From: a virus | Reading direction: 5' to 3' (one strand) | Virus record (IMG/VR): IMGVR_UViG_3300007541_000280 | Coordinates: 1-21,284 of that record | Length of the DNA: 21,284 bases | Shown: positions 15,036-21,284 of the stretch, piece by piece | Position numbering within the stretch: the stretch's first letter is position 1 | Layout of the letters: each line of letters begins with the position of its first letter | The notes under the pieces: model-generated | What the model was told of the DNA's origin: nothing | Databases searched by the model: none | Seen by the model: only the letters and a program-made list of their open reading frames with translations | Program-made: the position numbers and the translations under genes

Positions 15036-15420
15036 AGACGAATTCTATGCAACTATTAAATTAATATCTGGAGAAGAAATATTTGCTAAAGTAACTCCAT
15101 GTGAAGAAGAAGAAAAAACCCTATTGCTTTTAGAAGATCCTGTTACATTTGAAATAATCACTATTCGTCAAATGGGAGTGAATGCTATTCAAATAAATCC
15201 ATGGATGTCAATGTCAAGTGATGCAATCTTAGTTATTAATATGGAAAAAATAATAACTATTAGTGAAGTTAATGACGATGAAATTATTTCAGTTTATAAT
15301 AGATACTTAAGAGATAAAAATAGAGATACAAATCAAACAAGAGTAAATGAAAAAATGGGATTCTTATCATCCATCTCTAATGCTAGAGAGTCTTTAGAAA
15401 GACTTTATAAAAGTAGCTAA
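15028..15420 (+). CDS. Sm-like small protein between uvsW and gp55
   Basis: 130 residues, starting inside the end of uvsW (8-nt overlap). The N-terminal about 75 residues have the pattern of an Sm/LSm barrel: YATIKLISGEEIFAKVTP (Sm1-like, with the variable-hydrophobic-SGEE turn), then LLLLEDPVTFEII, and a later strand AILVINMEKIITI that could be the Sm2-like strand. The C-terminal region is charged and helical, ending in NARESLERLYKSS. There are no cysteines or membrane segments. Sm-fold proteins bind RNA or act as ring adaptors, but the fold is inferred from pattern only. It is the last gene before a 106-nt gap containing the gp55 promoter, so it belongs to the uvsY-uvsW transcript. Confidence 0.75.
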   Translation: MYKDEFYATIKLISGEEIFAKVTPCEEEEKTLLLLEDPVTFEIITIRQMGVNAIQINPWMSMSSDAILVINMEKIITISEVNDDEIISVYNRYLRDKNRDTNQTRVNEKMGFLSSISNARESLERLYKSS

Positions 15421-15461
15421 AGTAACCCTTTAACCCTGACAGAGTGATTCTACTTAAAATA

Positions 15462-15476
15462 CTTGAACTTGTCAAG
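15462..15476 (+). repeat. Inverted repeat CTTGA-N5-TCAAG overlapping a -35 box
   Basis: A 5-bp perfect inverted repeat with a 5-nt spacer overlaps the TTGTCA -35 hexamer of the gp55 promoter. It could be an operator or a weak hairpin terminator (CCTTTTAGTTTT follows). A short direct repeat, TAACCCT-T-TAACCCT (15423-15437), lies upstream. The rest of the 106-nt gap shows no gene. Confidence 0.4.
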
Positions 15477-15498
15477 CCTTTTAGTTTTATGCTATAAT
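15469..15498 (+). promoter_or_regulatory. Sigma70-type promoter for gp55-gp47-gp46
   Basis: TTGTCA (15469-15474), an 18-nt spacer, then a perfect TATAAT (15493-15498). Initiation would fall near 15505, giving a leader of about 22 nt before gp55. This is the clearest host-type promoter in the window and fits early expression of gp55, gp47 and gp46. Confidence 0.8.
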
Positions 15499-15526
15499 AT
15501 GAACATACTTAAAAAGAAATCATGAA

Positions 15527-16003
15527 ATGTCCAGAACTAGAAAAAAATCAGAACATTATGTAAACAATAAAGAGTTTTTAGAAGCACTGATTGTTTACAG
15601 AAACAAAGTTAGAATAGCACACGAGAAAGGAGAACCAACTCCTCGTATCACTAATTATCTTGGAGAATGTTTTCTCAAGATTGCCACTCACCTCTCATAC
15701 AAACCTAATTTTGTGAACTATATGTTTAGGGAGGACATGATCTGCGATGGCATTGAAAACTGTGTCCAATACATTAAGAATTTTGATCCAGAGAAGTCTT
15801 CTAATCCTTTTGCATACTTCACTCAGATCATTCACTATGCGTTCCTGAGAAGGATTCAAAAGGAAAAACGTCAAATGGATATTCGGACTAAGATCATCGA
15901 ACGATCAGGATTTGATGAAGTGTTTAGTGGAGATGGTGACATTTACAATACTTCCGATTATAATACCATTAAGGAGAACATTCAATCTAAACTTTATTCA
16001 TGA
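15527..16003 (+). CDS. gp55: Late transcription sigma factor gp55
   Basis: 158 residues (T4 gp55 is 185). In T4, gp55 is a minimal sigma that directs host RNA polymerase to TATAAATA late promoters, working with gp33 and the gp45 clamp. The conserved core is seen as EFLEALIVYRNKVRIAHEKG, then IGTHL-like KIATHLSYKPNF, MICDGIENCVQYIKNFDPEK, and NPFAYFTQIIHYAFLRRIQKEKRQ, which corresponds to sigma region 2. The visible late motifs at 3666, 6759, 8480, 9649, 12368, 19015 and 19329 are its likely targets. It has its own sigma70 promoter immediately upstream. The stop TGA overlaps the gp47 ATG (ATGA). Confidence 0.95.
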   Translation: MSRTRKKSEHYVNNKEFLEALIVYRNKVRIAHEKGEPTPRITNYLGECFLKIATHLSYKPNFVNYMFREDMICDGIENCVQYIKNFDPEKSSNPFAYFTQIIHYAFLRRIQKEKRQMDIRTKIIERSGFDEVFSGDGDIYNTSDYNTIKENIQSKLYS

Positions 16004-17043
16004 AAATTGCTCTGATAACCGATACTCATTATGGTGCTCGTAAGAGCAGTAAAACATTTCATGATTTCTTTCAAAAGTTCTATGACAATGTTTTTTTCCC
16101 AACCCTAGAGGAAAGAAACATTAAAACGGTTATCCACCTTGGAGATGCCTTTGATAGTCGTAAGACTATTGACTTTTGGGCATTAGATTGGGCAAAGAAG
16201 CACGTCTACAATAAGTTTAGAGATTTAGGAGTTAAGTTATACAACATTGTTGGTAACCATGATGCTTACTACAAAAATACCAATGATGTTAACTCTATCA
16301 ATTCCTTGCTTACTGAGTATAAGAATGTAGTTAAAGTTACAGAACCAAAAGAGTATAAGGTTGGGAATACTAATATTCTTTTAGTTCCTTGGATTTGTCA
16401 GGACAATGAGCAGCAGACTTTTGAAGTTGTAAAGAGTTCTAAGGCAAAAGTTGTCATGGGGCATCTTGAGTTGAATGGATTCCAGTCTCACCGTGGTCAT
16501 GTTATGGATCATGGCATGGATCCATCTTCTTTTGATAAGTTTGATCTTGTATTTTCTGGTCATTATCATACACGATCTAATGATGGAAAGATTTTCTATA
16601 TTGGAAATCCCTATCAGATGTTCTGGAACGATGTAGATGATAAACGAGGATTTCATATCTTTGATACAGAAACATATGAAATGGAGTTCATTGAGAACCC
16701 ATATACAATGTTTGAAAGAATCTACTATGAGGATTCTAATTACAAAACATTCAACTCCTCTTTTCTGAAAGACAAGATCGTTAAGGTTGTTGTCCGTAAA
16801 AAATCAGATCAACTCCAATTTGAAAAGTTCATTGATAAAATTATAAAAACAGGATGTGTTGATATTAAGATTGTTGAGAACTTTGCGATCAATGATGATG
16901 AGGTCAATTTATCCCAAGATGAGTGCGAAGACACATTAACCATTTTGAATAAATACATTGACGATTCGGACTTTGATCTGGATAAAGATATTGTCAAACA
17001 GTTGATGAAAGAAGTTTATCAAGAGGCTTGCGAGTTGGAATAA
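16000..17043 (+). CDS. gp47: Recombination endonuclease subunit gp47 (Mre11-like)
   Basis: 347 residues (T4 gp47 is 339). It is the nuclease subunit of the gp46-gp47 complex that resects double-strand ends for recombination and degrades host DNA. All phosphoesterase motifs are present: DTHYGARK (Asp8, His10), HLGDAFDSR (Asp49), VGNHDAYY (Asn86, His87), VVMGHLELNG, and FSGHYHTRS with the GHxH pair. The C-terminal about 120 residues form the capping/gp46-binding region. The start is fixed by the ATGA overlap with gp55. The stop TAA shares its last base with the ATG of the DUF3110 gene (TAATG). Confidence 0.97.
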   Translation: MKIALITDTHYGARKSSKTFHDFFQKFYDNVFFPTLEERNIKTVIHLGDAFDSRKTIDFWALDWAKKHVYNKFRDLGVKLYNIVGNHDAYYKNTNDVNSINSLLTEYKNVVKVTEPKEYKVGNTNILLVPWICQDNEQQTFEVVKSSKAKVVMGHLELNGFQSHRGHVMDHGMDPSSFDKFDLVFSGHYHTRSNDGKIFYIGNPYQMFWNDVDDKRGFHIFDTETYEMEFIENPYTMFERIYYEDSNYKTFNSSFLKDKIVKVVVRKKSDQLQFEKFIDKIIKTGCVDIKIVENFAINDDEVNLSQDECEDTLTILNKYIDDSDFDLDKDIVKQLMKEVYQEACELE

Positions 17044-17330
17044 TGTTTATACTTACAGTTGCTGGGCAAGAAGAGGAGGGTGCCTATGCAGTTCACGACG
17101 AAGACGGAGAAAAGGCACTGTACCTTTTTGAAGATAAAGATGATGCAACTAGATATGCAGGACTTTTAGAGGCAGAAGACTATCCAGAAATGTCCGTTGT
17201 GGAAGTTGATCATGAGGTTGCAATAAACACCTGTAACGTGTATAATTACCGATATGTGATTATCACATCTGACGACCTAGTGATCCCACCAAGAGATAAT
17301 GATTTTATTCAAACAGATAAGATGGCGTAA
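17043..17330 (+). CDS. DUF3110-type protein
   Basis: 95 residues from ATG at 17043, coupled to gp47 by TAATG; an in-frame TTG at 17028 is rejected. The core, VHDEDGEKALYLFEDKDDAT followed by RYAGLLEAEDYPEMSVVEVD, matches my memory of the DUF3110 family, found in cyanobacteria, plastid-bearing eukaryotes and cyanophages. Family function is unknown; the fold looks like a small alpha/beta ferredoxin-like domain. It starts with MFILTVAGQEEEGAYAV and ends in a polar tail overlapping the gp46 start by 32 nt. Insertion between two interacting recombination subunits, with tight overlaps on both sides, implies co-expression with gp46/gp47. It is also the best single clue to a cyanobacterial host. Confidence 0.8.
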   Translation: MFILTVAGQEEEGAYAVHDEDGEKALYLFEDKDDATRYAGLLEAEDYPEMSVVEVDHEVAINTCNVYNYRYVIITSDDLVIPPRDNDFIQTDKMA

Positions 17331-19014
17331 TTTCCTTTCCACTGGGAATCACTTTACTGAGATTGATTTTACTGAAGCACAAACGAATCTGATTGTTGGA
17401 ACCAACGGAGCAGGCAAGAGTACGATTCTGGATGCTCTTACCTTTGTTCTTTTTAACAAACCATTTCGTAAAATCAATAAACCTCAACTAATTAATAGTG
17501 TGAACGAAAAAGATTGTCTAGTGGAGATTGAGTTTTCCACTGGTGCAATTGATTGGAAAGTTGTTCGTGGGATTAAACCGAACATCTTTGAAATTTATAA
17601 GAACGGATCACTTCTTGATCGTGAAGCAGCAGCAACCGATCAGCAGAAGTGGTTGGAGGAAAATGTTCTTAAACTGAATTACAAGTCTTTCACTCAGATC
17701 GTGATCCTTGGCAGTGCATCCTTTGTTCCTTTCATGCAACTGCCCGCTGCCAGTCGTCGTGAAATCATTGAGGATCTCTTGGATATTAGGATCTTCTCTT
17801 TTATGAGTAATATTCTTCGTGACCGAATTCGTAGCACGAATGAAACTGTTCGTGAACTCACCATCCGTAAGGACTTGGTAGAAGAAAAGATTGATATGCA
17901 GAAGAATTTTATTTCTGATCTGGAAGAAACTGGAAAGAAAAATATTCAAGATAAGAGAGATAAGATCAAGCAAATTGGTACGGATATTGATTCTCATCTC
18001 AAGGAAGTTGATGAGTACAATGGTGAACTGAAGGCAGTTGAAGAGAAGATGCAGGACTTTTCTGGTTCTGATACTAAACTTAAGAAACTTGGAACCCTCC
18101 GTGGCAAACTACAACAAAAAGTTGCAACCATTACCAAAGAACATAAGTTTTTTAGTGAAAATACGGTATGCCCTACCTGTACTCAAAGTATTGAGGAATC
18201 ATTTCGCTTAAATAGAATTAATGATGCCGAAACTAAGGCAAAGGAACTCCAACAGGGTTTTGAAGAGTTAGAGGAGGCCATCAGACTTGAAGAGGAAAAT
18301 GAAAACCAATTCAAGGTACTTTCTAGGGAGGCAACTAACTTAACGCATGAGATTTCTAAAGCAAATACTCGGATTTCAGGACTGCACACCAGAACAAGAG
18401 ATCTGGAGCAGGAAATTCAAACTATTACCGAACAACTTGAAAACCGAAATTCTGAACGCCATGCATTAGAAAAGTTAATTGAAGAACTGGAGGATCTTCA
18501 AAAGACACAATCCAAACAAAAAGAAAAAAACGTTTACCACGATTTTGCACATTCTTTAATGAAGGATGGTGGAGTAAAATCCAAAATCATTAAGAGATAT
18601 CTGCCTCTTATGAATCAGCAGATCAACAAATATCTTCAATTGATGGACTTCTATATTAACTTCTCTCTGGATGAAGAATTCAAAGAGACGGTGAAGTCCC
18701 CAATTCATGAAGATTTTAGTTATGAGTCATTCAGCGAAGGGGAGAAGATGAGGATTGACCTTTCTCTCCTCTTCACCTGGAGGGAGATTGCAAAGATGAA
18801 AAATTCTGCAAGTACTAATCTCTTAATTCTTGATGAGATCTTTGATAGTTCACTTGATGGATTCGGAACAGATTATTTTACAAAGATCATTAAGTATGTT
18901 GTAACTGATGCGAATGTTTTTGTGATTTCACATAAGACTGATGATCTTATGGATAAGTTTGATAACATCGTTAGATTTGATAAGGTCAAAGGTTTCAGTA
19001 AAAAGGTTTCTTGA
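17299..19014 (+). CDS. gp46: Recombination endonuclease subunit gp46 (Rad50-like ATPase)
   Basis: 571 residues (T4 gp46 is 560). SMC-like ATPase partner of gp47. Walker A GTNGAGKST (34-42) sits in the N-terminal lobe, with FNKPFRKINKPQLINSVNEK behind it as in T4. VILGSASFVPFMQLPAASRR is the conserved segment before the coiled coil. A zinc-hook CPTC (291-294) lies in the middle of a roughly 250-residue coiled coil. The C-terminal lobe has the ABC signature FSEGEKMRIDLSLL (about 478) and Walker B LLILDEIFDSSLDG (Asp512, Glu513), followed by the switch His in VISHK. All catalytic motifs are intact. The stop is immediately followed by a late-promoter-like AATAAATA. Confidence 0.97.
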   Translation: MILFKQIRWRNFLSTGNHFTEIDFTEAQTNLIVGTNGAGKSTILDALTFVLFNKPFRKINKPQLINSVNEKDCLVEIEFSTGAIDWKVVRGIKPNIFEIYKNGSLLDREAAATDQQKWLEENVLKLNYKSFTQIVILGSASFVPFMQLPAASRREIIEDLLDIRIFSFMSNILRDRIRSTNETVRELTIRKDLVEEKIDMQKNFISDLEETGKKNIQDKRDKIKQIGTDIDSHLKEVDEYNGELKAVEEKMQDFSGSDTKLKKLGTLRGKLQQKVATITKEHKFFSENTVCPTCTQSIEESFRLNRINDAETKAKELQQGFEELEEAIRLEEENENQFKVLSREATNLTHEISKANTRISGLHTRTRDLEQEIQTITEQLENRNSERHALEKLIEELEDLQKTQSKQKEKNVYHDFAHSLMKDGGVKSKIIKRYLPLMNQQINKYLQLMDFYINFSLDEEFKETVKSPIHEDFSYESFSEGEKMRIDLSLLFTWREIAKMKNSASTNLLILDEIFDSSLDGFGTDYFTKIIKYVVTDANVFVISHKTDDLMDKFDNIVRFDKVKGFSKKVS

Positions 19015-19022
19015 AATAAATA
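19015..19022 (+). promoter_or_regulatory. Late promoter-like AATAAATA directly after the gp46 stop
   Basis: AATAAATA begins at the base after the gp46 TGA and lies 16 nt before the next ATG. It marks a switch from an early-type operon to a late cassette. Confidence 0.55.
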
Positions 19023-19037
19023 AAAGTAAAAAGTTCA

Positions 19038-19199
19038 ATGAAGACTTTTAGTAAATTTATTGAAGAGAGTGGTTCTCCATATCAAGAGTATAAAGGAAAA
19101 CCACAACCAAAACCATCTGCTCCCCCTGAAGGTTGGGAAGAGTTCAAAAAGAAGTACCTTCATGGTAAAATGAGTGAGAAGAAAAAACCAGAGCAATGA
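19038..19199 (+). CDS. Small protein with capsid-targeting-like N-terminus
   Basis: 53 residues. Residues 1-11, MKTFSKFIEES, align without gaps to the T4 internal-protein peptide MKTYQEFIAEA, and IEE|S fits the gp21 [L/I]xE consensus. The remainder is short, Pro/Lys-rich and ends basic (PQPKPSAPPEGWEEFKKKY, then a Lys-rich tail). After cleavage a 43-residue basic peptide would be left, comparable in nature to the small basic peptides found inside T4 heads. It is preceded by a late promoter motif, has only a weak ribosome site, and overlaps the next small gene by ATGA. I do not recognise the family. Confidence 0.65.
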   Translation: MKTFSKFIEESGSPYQEYKGKPQPKPSAPPEGWEEFKKKYLHGKMSEKKKPEQ

Positions 19200-19333
19200 A
19201 CACTCCAAACTGGCAACACCACTCCAAGAAGGAGCAGAAGCGGAAACTGAAACCGCAAGCACTCCGACAAGCAAAGGCACGTCGCCAAGCACTCAAGAAG
19301 CGTCTCAATCAACGAGACGCTTCTTTTTTATAA
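19196..19333 (+). CDS. Very basic 45-residue protein ending in a terminator
   Basis: 45 residues, translationally coupled to the preceding gene (ATGA). The composition is extreme: mainly Lys, Arg, Gln, Ala and Leu (KKEQKRKLKPQALRQAKARR), predicted as one long amphipathic basic helix, with no acidic residues until Asp41. This suggests nucleic-acid binding, for example DNA condensation, but is not proof. Its last about ten codons form the stem, loop and T-tract of a perfect intrinsic terminator, and its TAA stop lies inside the next late promoter. It could be a spurious reading through a terminator, but the ATGA coupling and uninterrupted basic character favour a real gene. Confidence 0.5.
   Translation: MNTPNWQHHSKKEQKRKLKPQALRQAKARRQALKKRLNQRDASFL
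19297..19329 (+). terminator. Rho-independent terminator inside the basic-protein gene end
   Basis: Perfect 10-bp stem GAAGCGTCTC/GAGACGCTTC with a 7-nt loop (AATCAAC), followed by six T. It overlaps the coding end of the 45-residue basic protein and abuts the next late promoter. Confidence 0.92.
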
Positions 19334-19336
19334 ATA
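19329..19336 (+). promoter_or_regulatory. Late promoter TATAAATA behind the terminator
   Basis: Exact TATAAATA starting in the T-tract of the terminator and containing the stop codon of the basic-protein gene (19331-19333), 18 nt before the next ATG. Confidence 0.65.
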
Positions 19337-19353
19337 CCTAGAAAGTCAAGAAA

Positions 19354-19680
19354 ATGGATTTAAAGAAATTTAGGGGATTTATTGAGGCATATGCTTCAAT
19401 CTATGTACCAATTAGCGAATCCCACTTTAAGGTTGGTGATGAAGTCACCTGCAAAGAAAGTGGAATGGAAGGTGAAGTTGTAAAGGTTGATCCAGAAGGA
19501 AAGGGGAAGTATTATACTGTCAAGCGTGAAGATGGTAAGACAGTAAAGTATGCTCCTGATGAATTGGAAAAGGAAAGCGAAGAAGAGGAAGGAGCAAGTA
19601 AAGAGAAGGAGACTGAGTTTCATTCAAAGTTAGATACGATGGTGCATAAGACCTTCGGCAAGAGAGAGGGGGAGAAGTAA
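19354..19680 (+). CDS. KOW/SH3-like small protein with possible capsid-targeting N-terminus
   Basis: 108 residues. The centre, FKVGDEVTCKESGMEGEVVK followed by YYTVKREDGKTVKYAPDELE (about 25-73), has the alternating beta pattern and Gly turns of a KOW/SH3-like barrel, a fold used for RNA, DNA or protein contacts. The N-terminus MDLKKFRGFIEAYAS loosely fits the K-x-F-x-x-F-x-EA pattern of the other candidates, three residues displaced, and PISE|S at residues 19-23 fits the gp21 cleavage consensus. The C-terminus is a charged Glu/Lys tail. It is a one-gene late unit: exact late promoter directly upstream, terminator 25 nt downstream. Function unknown. Confidence 0.75.
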   Translation: MDLKKFRGFIEAYASIYVPISESHFKVGDEVTCKESGMEGEVVKVDPEGKGKYYTVKREDGKTVKYAPDELEKESEEEEGASKEKETEFHSKLDTMVHKTFGKREGEK

Positions 19681-19705
19681 ACCACTTTTCAAACTGGCAC
19701 ACTGG

Positions 19706-19730
19706 GGGGGTCTTCGGACCTCCTTTTTTT
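19706..19730 (+). terminator. Rho-independent terminator with TTCG tetraloop
   Basis: A 7-bp stem with one G-U pair closes a C(TTCG)G tetraloop (19712-19717), followed by seven T. It ends the one-gene late cassette and separates it from the VWA protein gene. Confidence 0.9.
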
Positions 19731-19731
19731 G

Positions 19732-19737
19732 TATAAT
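19732..19737 (+). promoter_or_regulatory. Candidate -10 box TATAAT before the VWA gene
   Basis: A perfect TATAAT lies directly after the terminator T-tract, 21 nt before the ATG. No convincing -35 is visible at the right spacing, since that position is inside the terminator hairpin, so this may be a host-type promoter needing an activator or a chance match. Confidence 0.4.
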
Positions 19738-19758
19738 AGGTCCATACGCAACAGAGCA

Positions 19759-21284
19759 ATGACCGTTCGCCACGAAATCAAGTCCCAACTTGCCAAACTC
19801 CTTGCTACTGAGGACCTGGTGGTTGAGCACAAGAAAGTGGAAACTGCTTGTTTCAATGTCCACACTCGTGTGCTGACCCTGCCAATGTGGGAGAAGGCAA
19901 GTAACACCATGTATGATCTTCTGGTTGGACATGAAGTGGGACATGCTCTCTACACTCCAGATGAGGATTGGTTGGAGACTCATAAGATTCCACCTCAGTT
20001 TGTGAATGTGGTTGAAGATGCTCGTATTGAGAAACTGATGAAGCGTCGTTATGCTGGACTTGCTAAGACGTTCTATAGTGGTTACAAGGAGTTGTCTGAG
20101 GAAGACTTCTTTCAACTTGAAAATGAAGATATTGATGCCTTCAATCTTGCTGACCGTGCTAACTTGTGGTTTAAGATTGGTAATTTTGTAGATATTCCTA
20201 TTGAACCTGGTGAAGAAACGGAAATTATTAACCTGATTGCTGAGTCTGAAACCTTTGCTGATGTTCTGATTGCTGCAGAGCAACTCTATAAGTTCTGTAA
20301 AGCAAAGCAGCAAGAAGAAACTAAGACCCCGATGGATGATTTGGAGTCTCAGACTTCTGGTTCTAATCAAGGTGCTTCTGATTTCTCTGATCAACCTGAG
20401 GGTGATACTGAGAATGCCAACGACAATGCCAACGAAGAAGATAATGCCAACGAAGGTGCTCCTGTTGGCAATCAATCCAAACCTCAAGGTGGTGGCGACA
20501 CTGCTGGAGATCTTGGTGGCGAAACCAATGAGGAACCTGAAGTCAAAACTATGGACTCACTTGAGGAAGCACTCAAGAATTTGGTTGATCATAATGGACA
20601 GGAGAATGTCTACCTGGAACTTCCCAAACTTGATTTGAATAAAATTATTGTTCCTAATGCTGAAATTTACGACAAGTGTAAGGAATATTGGGGTTCTTGG
20701 ATGGAAGAACATGAATATACCACCGAAGAAATCTTTGGTGAAGTTGATAAGAAGTTCTTAGAATTCAAGCGTTCGGCGCAGAAAGAAGTAAACTATCTGG
20801 TCAAAGAGTTTGAGTGCCGTAAGGCAGCAGACTCATATGCCCGTGCTACTACTGCTCGGACTGGTGTGTTGGACTGCACCAAACTCCACACCTACAAGTA
20901 CAATGAAGACCTCTTTAAGAAGGTCACTACTCTTGCTGATGGTAAGAATCACGGTCTGGTGTTTATCCTTGACTGGTCTGGTTCTATGGGTGATGTAATG
21001 CAGGATACCGTCAAGCAACTCTTTAATCTTGTGTGGTTCTGTAAGAAAGTTGCCATTCCTTTTGAGGTTTATGCTTTCACTAGCGATTATCCTCTAGTTT
21101 CCTATGATGAGGATGGTAAAGCAAATTTTCGTGAACTTGCTTATACCAAGAAAGATGGTTTGGTGCAAGTGGGTGAGTGGTTCTCTCTGATGAATATTCT
21201 CACCAGCAAGACTAATGGTAAGACACTGGAAGAACAGATGAAGAACATCTTTCGTCTTGCCACTGCCTTCCGATATAACTGCTA
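19759..21284 (+). CDS. CobT-like protein: HExxH zinc-peptidase region plus VWA domain, 3'-truncated
   Basis: At least 508 residues; the frame is open to the window end. The N-terminal region has HEVGH (58-62), a zinc-metallopeptidase motif, and downstream VVEDARIEKLMKRRYAG (84-100) with a candidate third ligand Glu86. A low-complexity acidic linker follows (about 195-255, with repeated NAN and acidic triplets). The C-terminal part is a von Willebrand factor A domain with the MIDAS motif DWSGS (405-409) after HGLVFIL. The order helical domain, acidic linker, VWA resembles CobT, and the EDARIE..RRYAG stretch recalls CobT's EQARVE..RRMAG. T4-like cyanophages commonly carry a CobS-like AAA+ gene, which would be the natural partner, but none is inside this window. 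It begins after a terminator and a TATAAT. The large minus-strand frame across it is a shadow. Confidence 0.85.
   Translation, partial: MTVRHEIKSQLAKLLATEDLVVEHKKVETACFNVHTRVLTLPMWEKASNTMYDLLVGHEVGHALYTPDEDWLETHKIPPQFVNVVEDARIEKLMKRRYAGLAKTFYSGYKELSEEDFFQLENEDIDAFNLADRANLWFKIGNFVDIPIEPGEETEIINLIAESETFADVLIAAEQLYKFCKAKQQEETKTPMDDLESQTSGSNQGASDFSDQPEGDTENANDNANEEDNANEGAPVGNQSKPQGGGDTAGDLGGETNEEPEVKTMDSLEEALKNLVDHNGQENVYLELPKLDLNKIIVPNAEIYDKCKEYWGSWMEEHEYTTEEIFGEVDKKFLEFKRSAQKEVNYLVKEFECRKAADSYARATTARTGVLDCTKLHTYKYNEDLFKKVTTLADGKNHGLVFILDWSGSMGDVMQDTVKQLFNLVWFCKKVAIPFEVYAFTSDYPLVSYDEDGKANFRELAYTKKDGLVQVGEWFSLMNILTSKTNGKTLEEQMKNIFRLATAFRYNC

Noticed and set aside
15522-15563. Short ORF (13 codons) overlapping the gp55 start
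   Set aside because: Too short and without support; probably a chance ATG in the leader.
16948-16955. AATAAATA inside gp47
   Set aside because: Same reason: coding sequence, with no suitably placed downstream start.
17028-17042. Upstream TTG start for the DUF3110 gene
   Set aside because: ATG at 17043 couples to the gp47 stop (TAATG), and MFILTV is a natural family N-terminus.
19630-20487. 285-residue open frame on the minus strand
   Set aside because: It is the antisense shadow of the VWA/metallopeptidase gene, whose + frame has clear motifs (HEVGH, DWSGS) and runs to the window end.
1-21284. tRNA genes, CRISPR arrays, insertion sequences, integrase or attachment sites
   Set aside because: I looked for cloverleaf-like segments, regularly spaced repeats and transposase motifs and saw none. 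No stretch longer than about 110 bases lacks a gene.

Overview
The window is a stretch of the core genome of a T4-like myovirus, almost certainly a cyanophage (Synechococcus or Prochlorococcus host). Every supported gene lies on the + strand. Genes are packed with 1-32 nt overlaps (ATGA, TAATG, TGATG junctions), and the order follows the T4 morphogenesis and recombination core: terminase, sheath, tube, portal, prohead core, protease, scaffold, capsid, then UvsY-UvsW, the late sigma factor gp55, and gp47-gp46. The cyanophage assignment rests on a DUF3110-type gene (a family of cyanobacteria, plastids and their phages) between gp47 and gp46, on several small proteins I recall only from marine T4-like phages, and on late-promoter motifs of the NATAAATA type. 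All assignments come from reading the sequence; no database search was run.

Layout. 1-3625: C-terminus of a probable neck/tail protein, terminase small subunit gp16, a large modular protein with a T4 internal-protein-like N-terminus, a small helical protein, terminase large subunit gp17, and a small zinc-finger protein. 3666-12362: late structural block, with gp18 (sheath, carrying a large insertion), gp19 (tube), gp20 (portal), a gp67-like core protein, an unknown 89-residue protein, gp21 (protease), gp22 (scaffold) and gp23 (capsid), ending at a strong terminator. 12368-15420: a small cysteine-containing protein with an internal-protein-like N-terminus, a tube-fold protein (probably gp3), UvsY, UvsW and an Sm-like protein. 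15469-19014: a sigma70-type promoter followed by gp55, gp47, the DUF3110 protein and gp46. 19015-19730: two compact late cassettes, each with its own late promoter and terminator. 19732-end: a CobT-like zinc-metallopeptidase plus VWA protein, cut by the window end.

How the genes work together. gp20, gp67, gp22 and gp23 build the prohead, gp21 matures it, and gp16/gp17 fill it through gp20. gp18, gp19 and gp3 form the tail. UvsY/UvsW and gp46/gp47 drive recombination-dependent replication, which in T4 is coupled to late transcription by gp55 from TATAAATA promoters.

The most interesting signal not explained by the core genes is a set of four otherwise unrelated proteins (starts at 629, 12384, 19038 and 19354). 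Their N-termini resemble the T4 internal-protein capsid-targeting sequence (MKTYQEFIAE, cleaved by gp21), and three of the four sit directly behind a late promoter-like motif. They are candidates for proteins packaged in the capsid and injected into the host.
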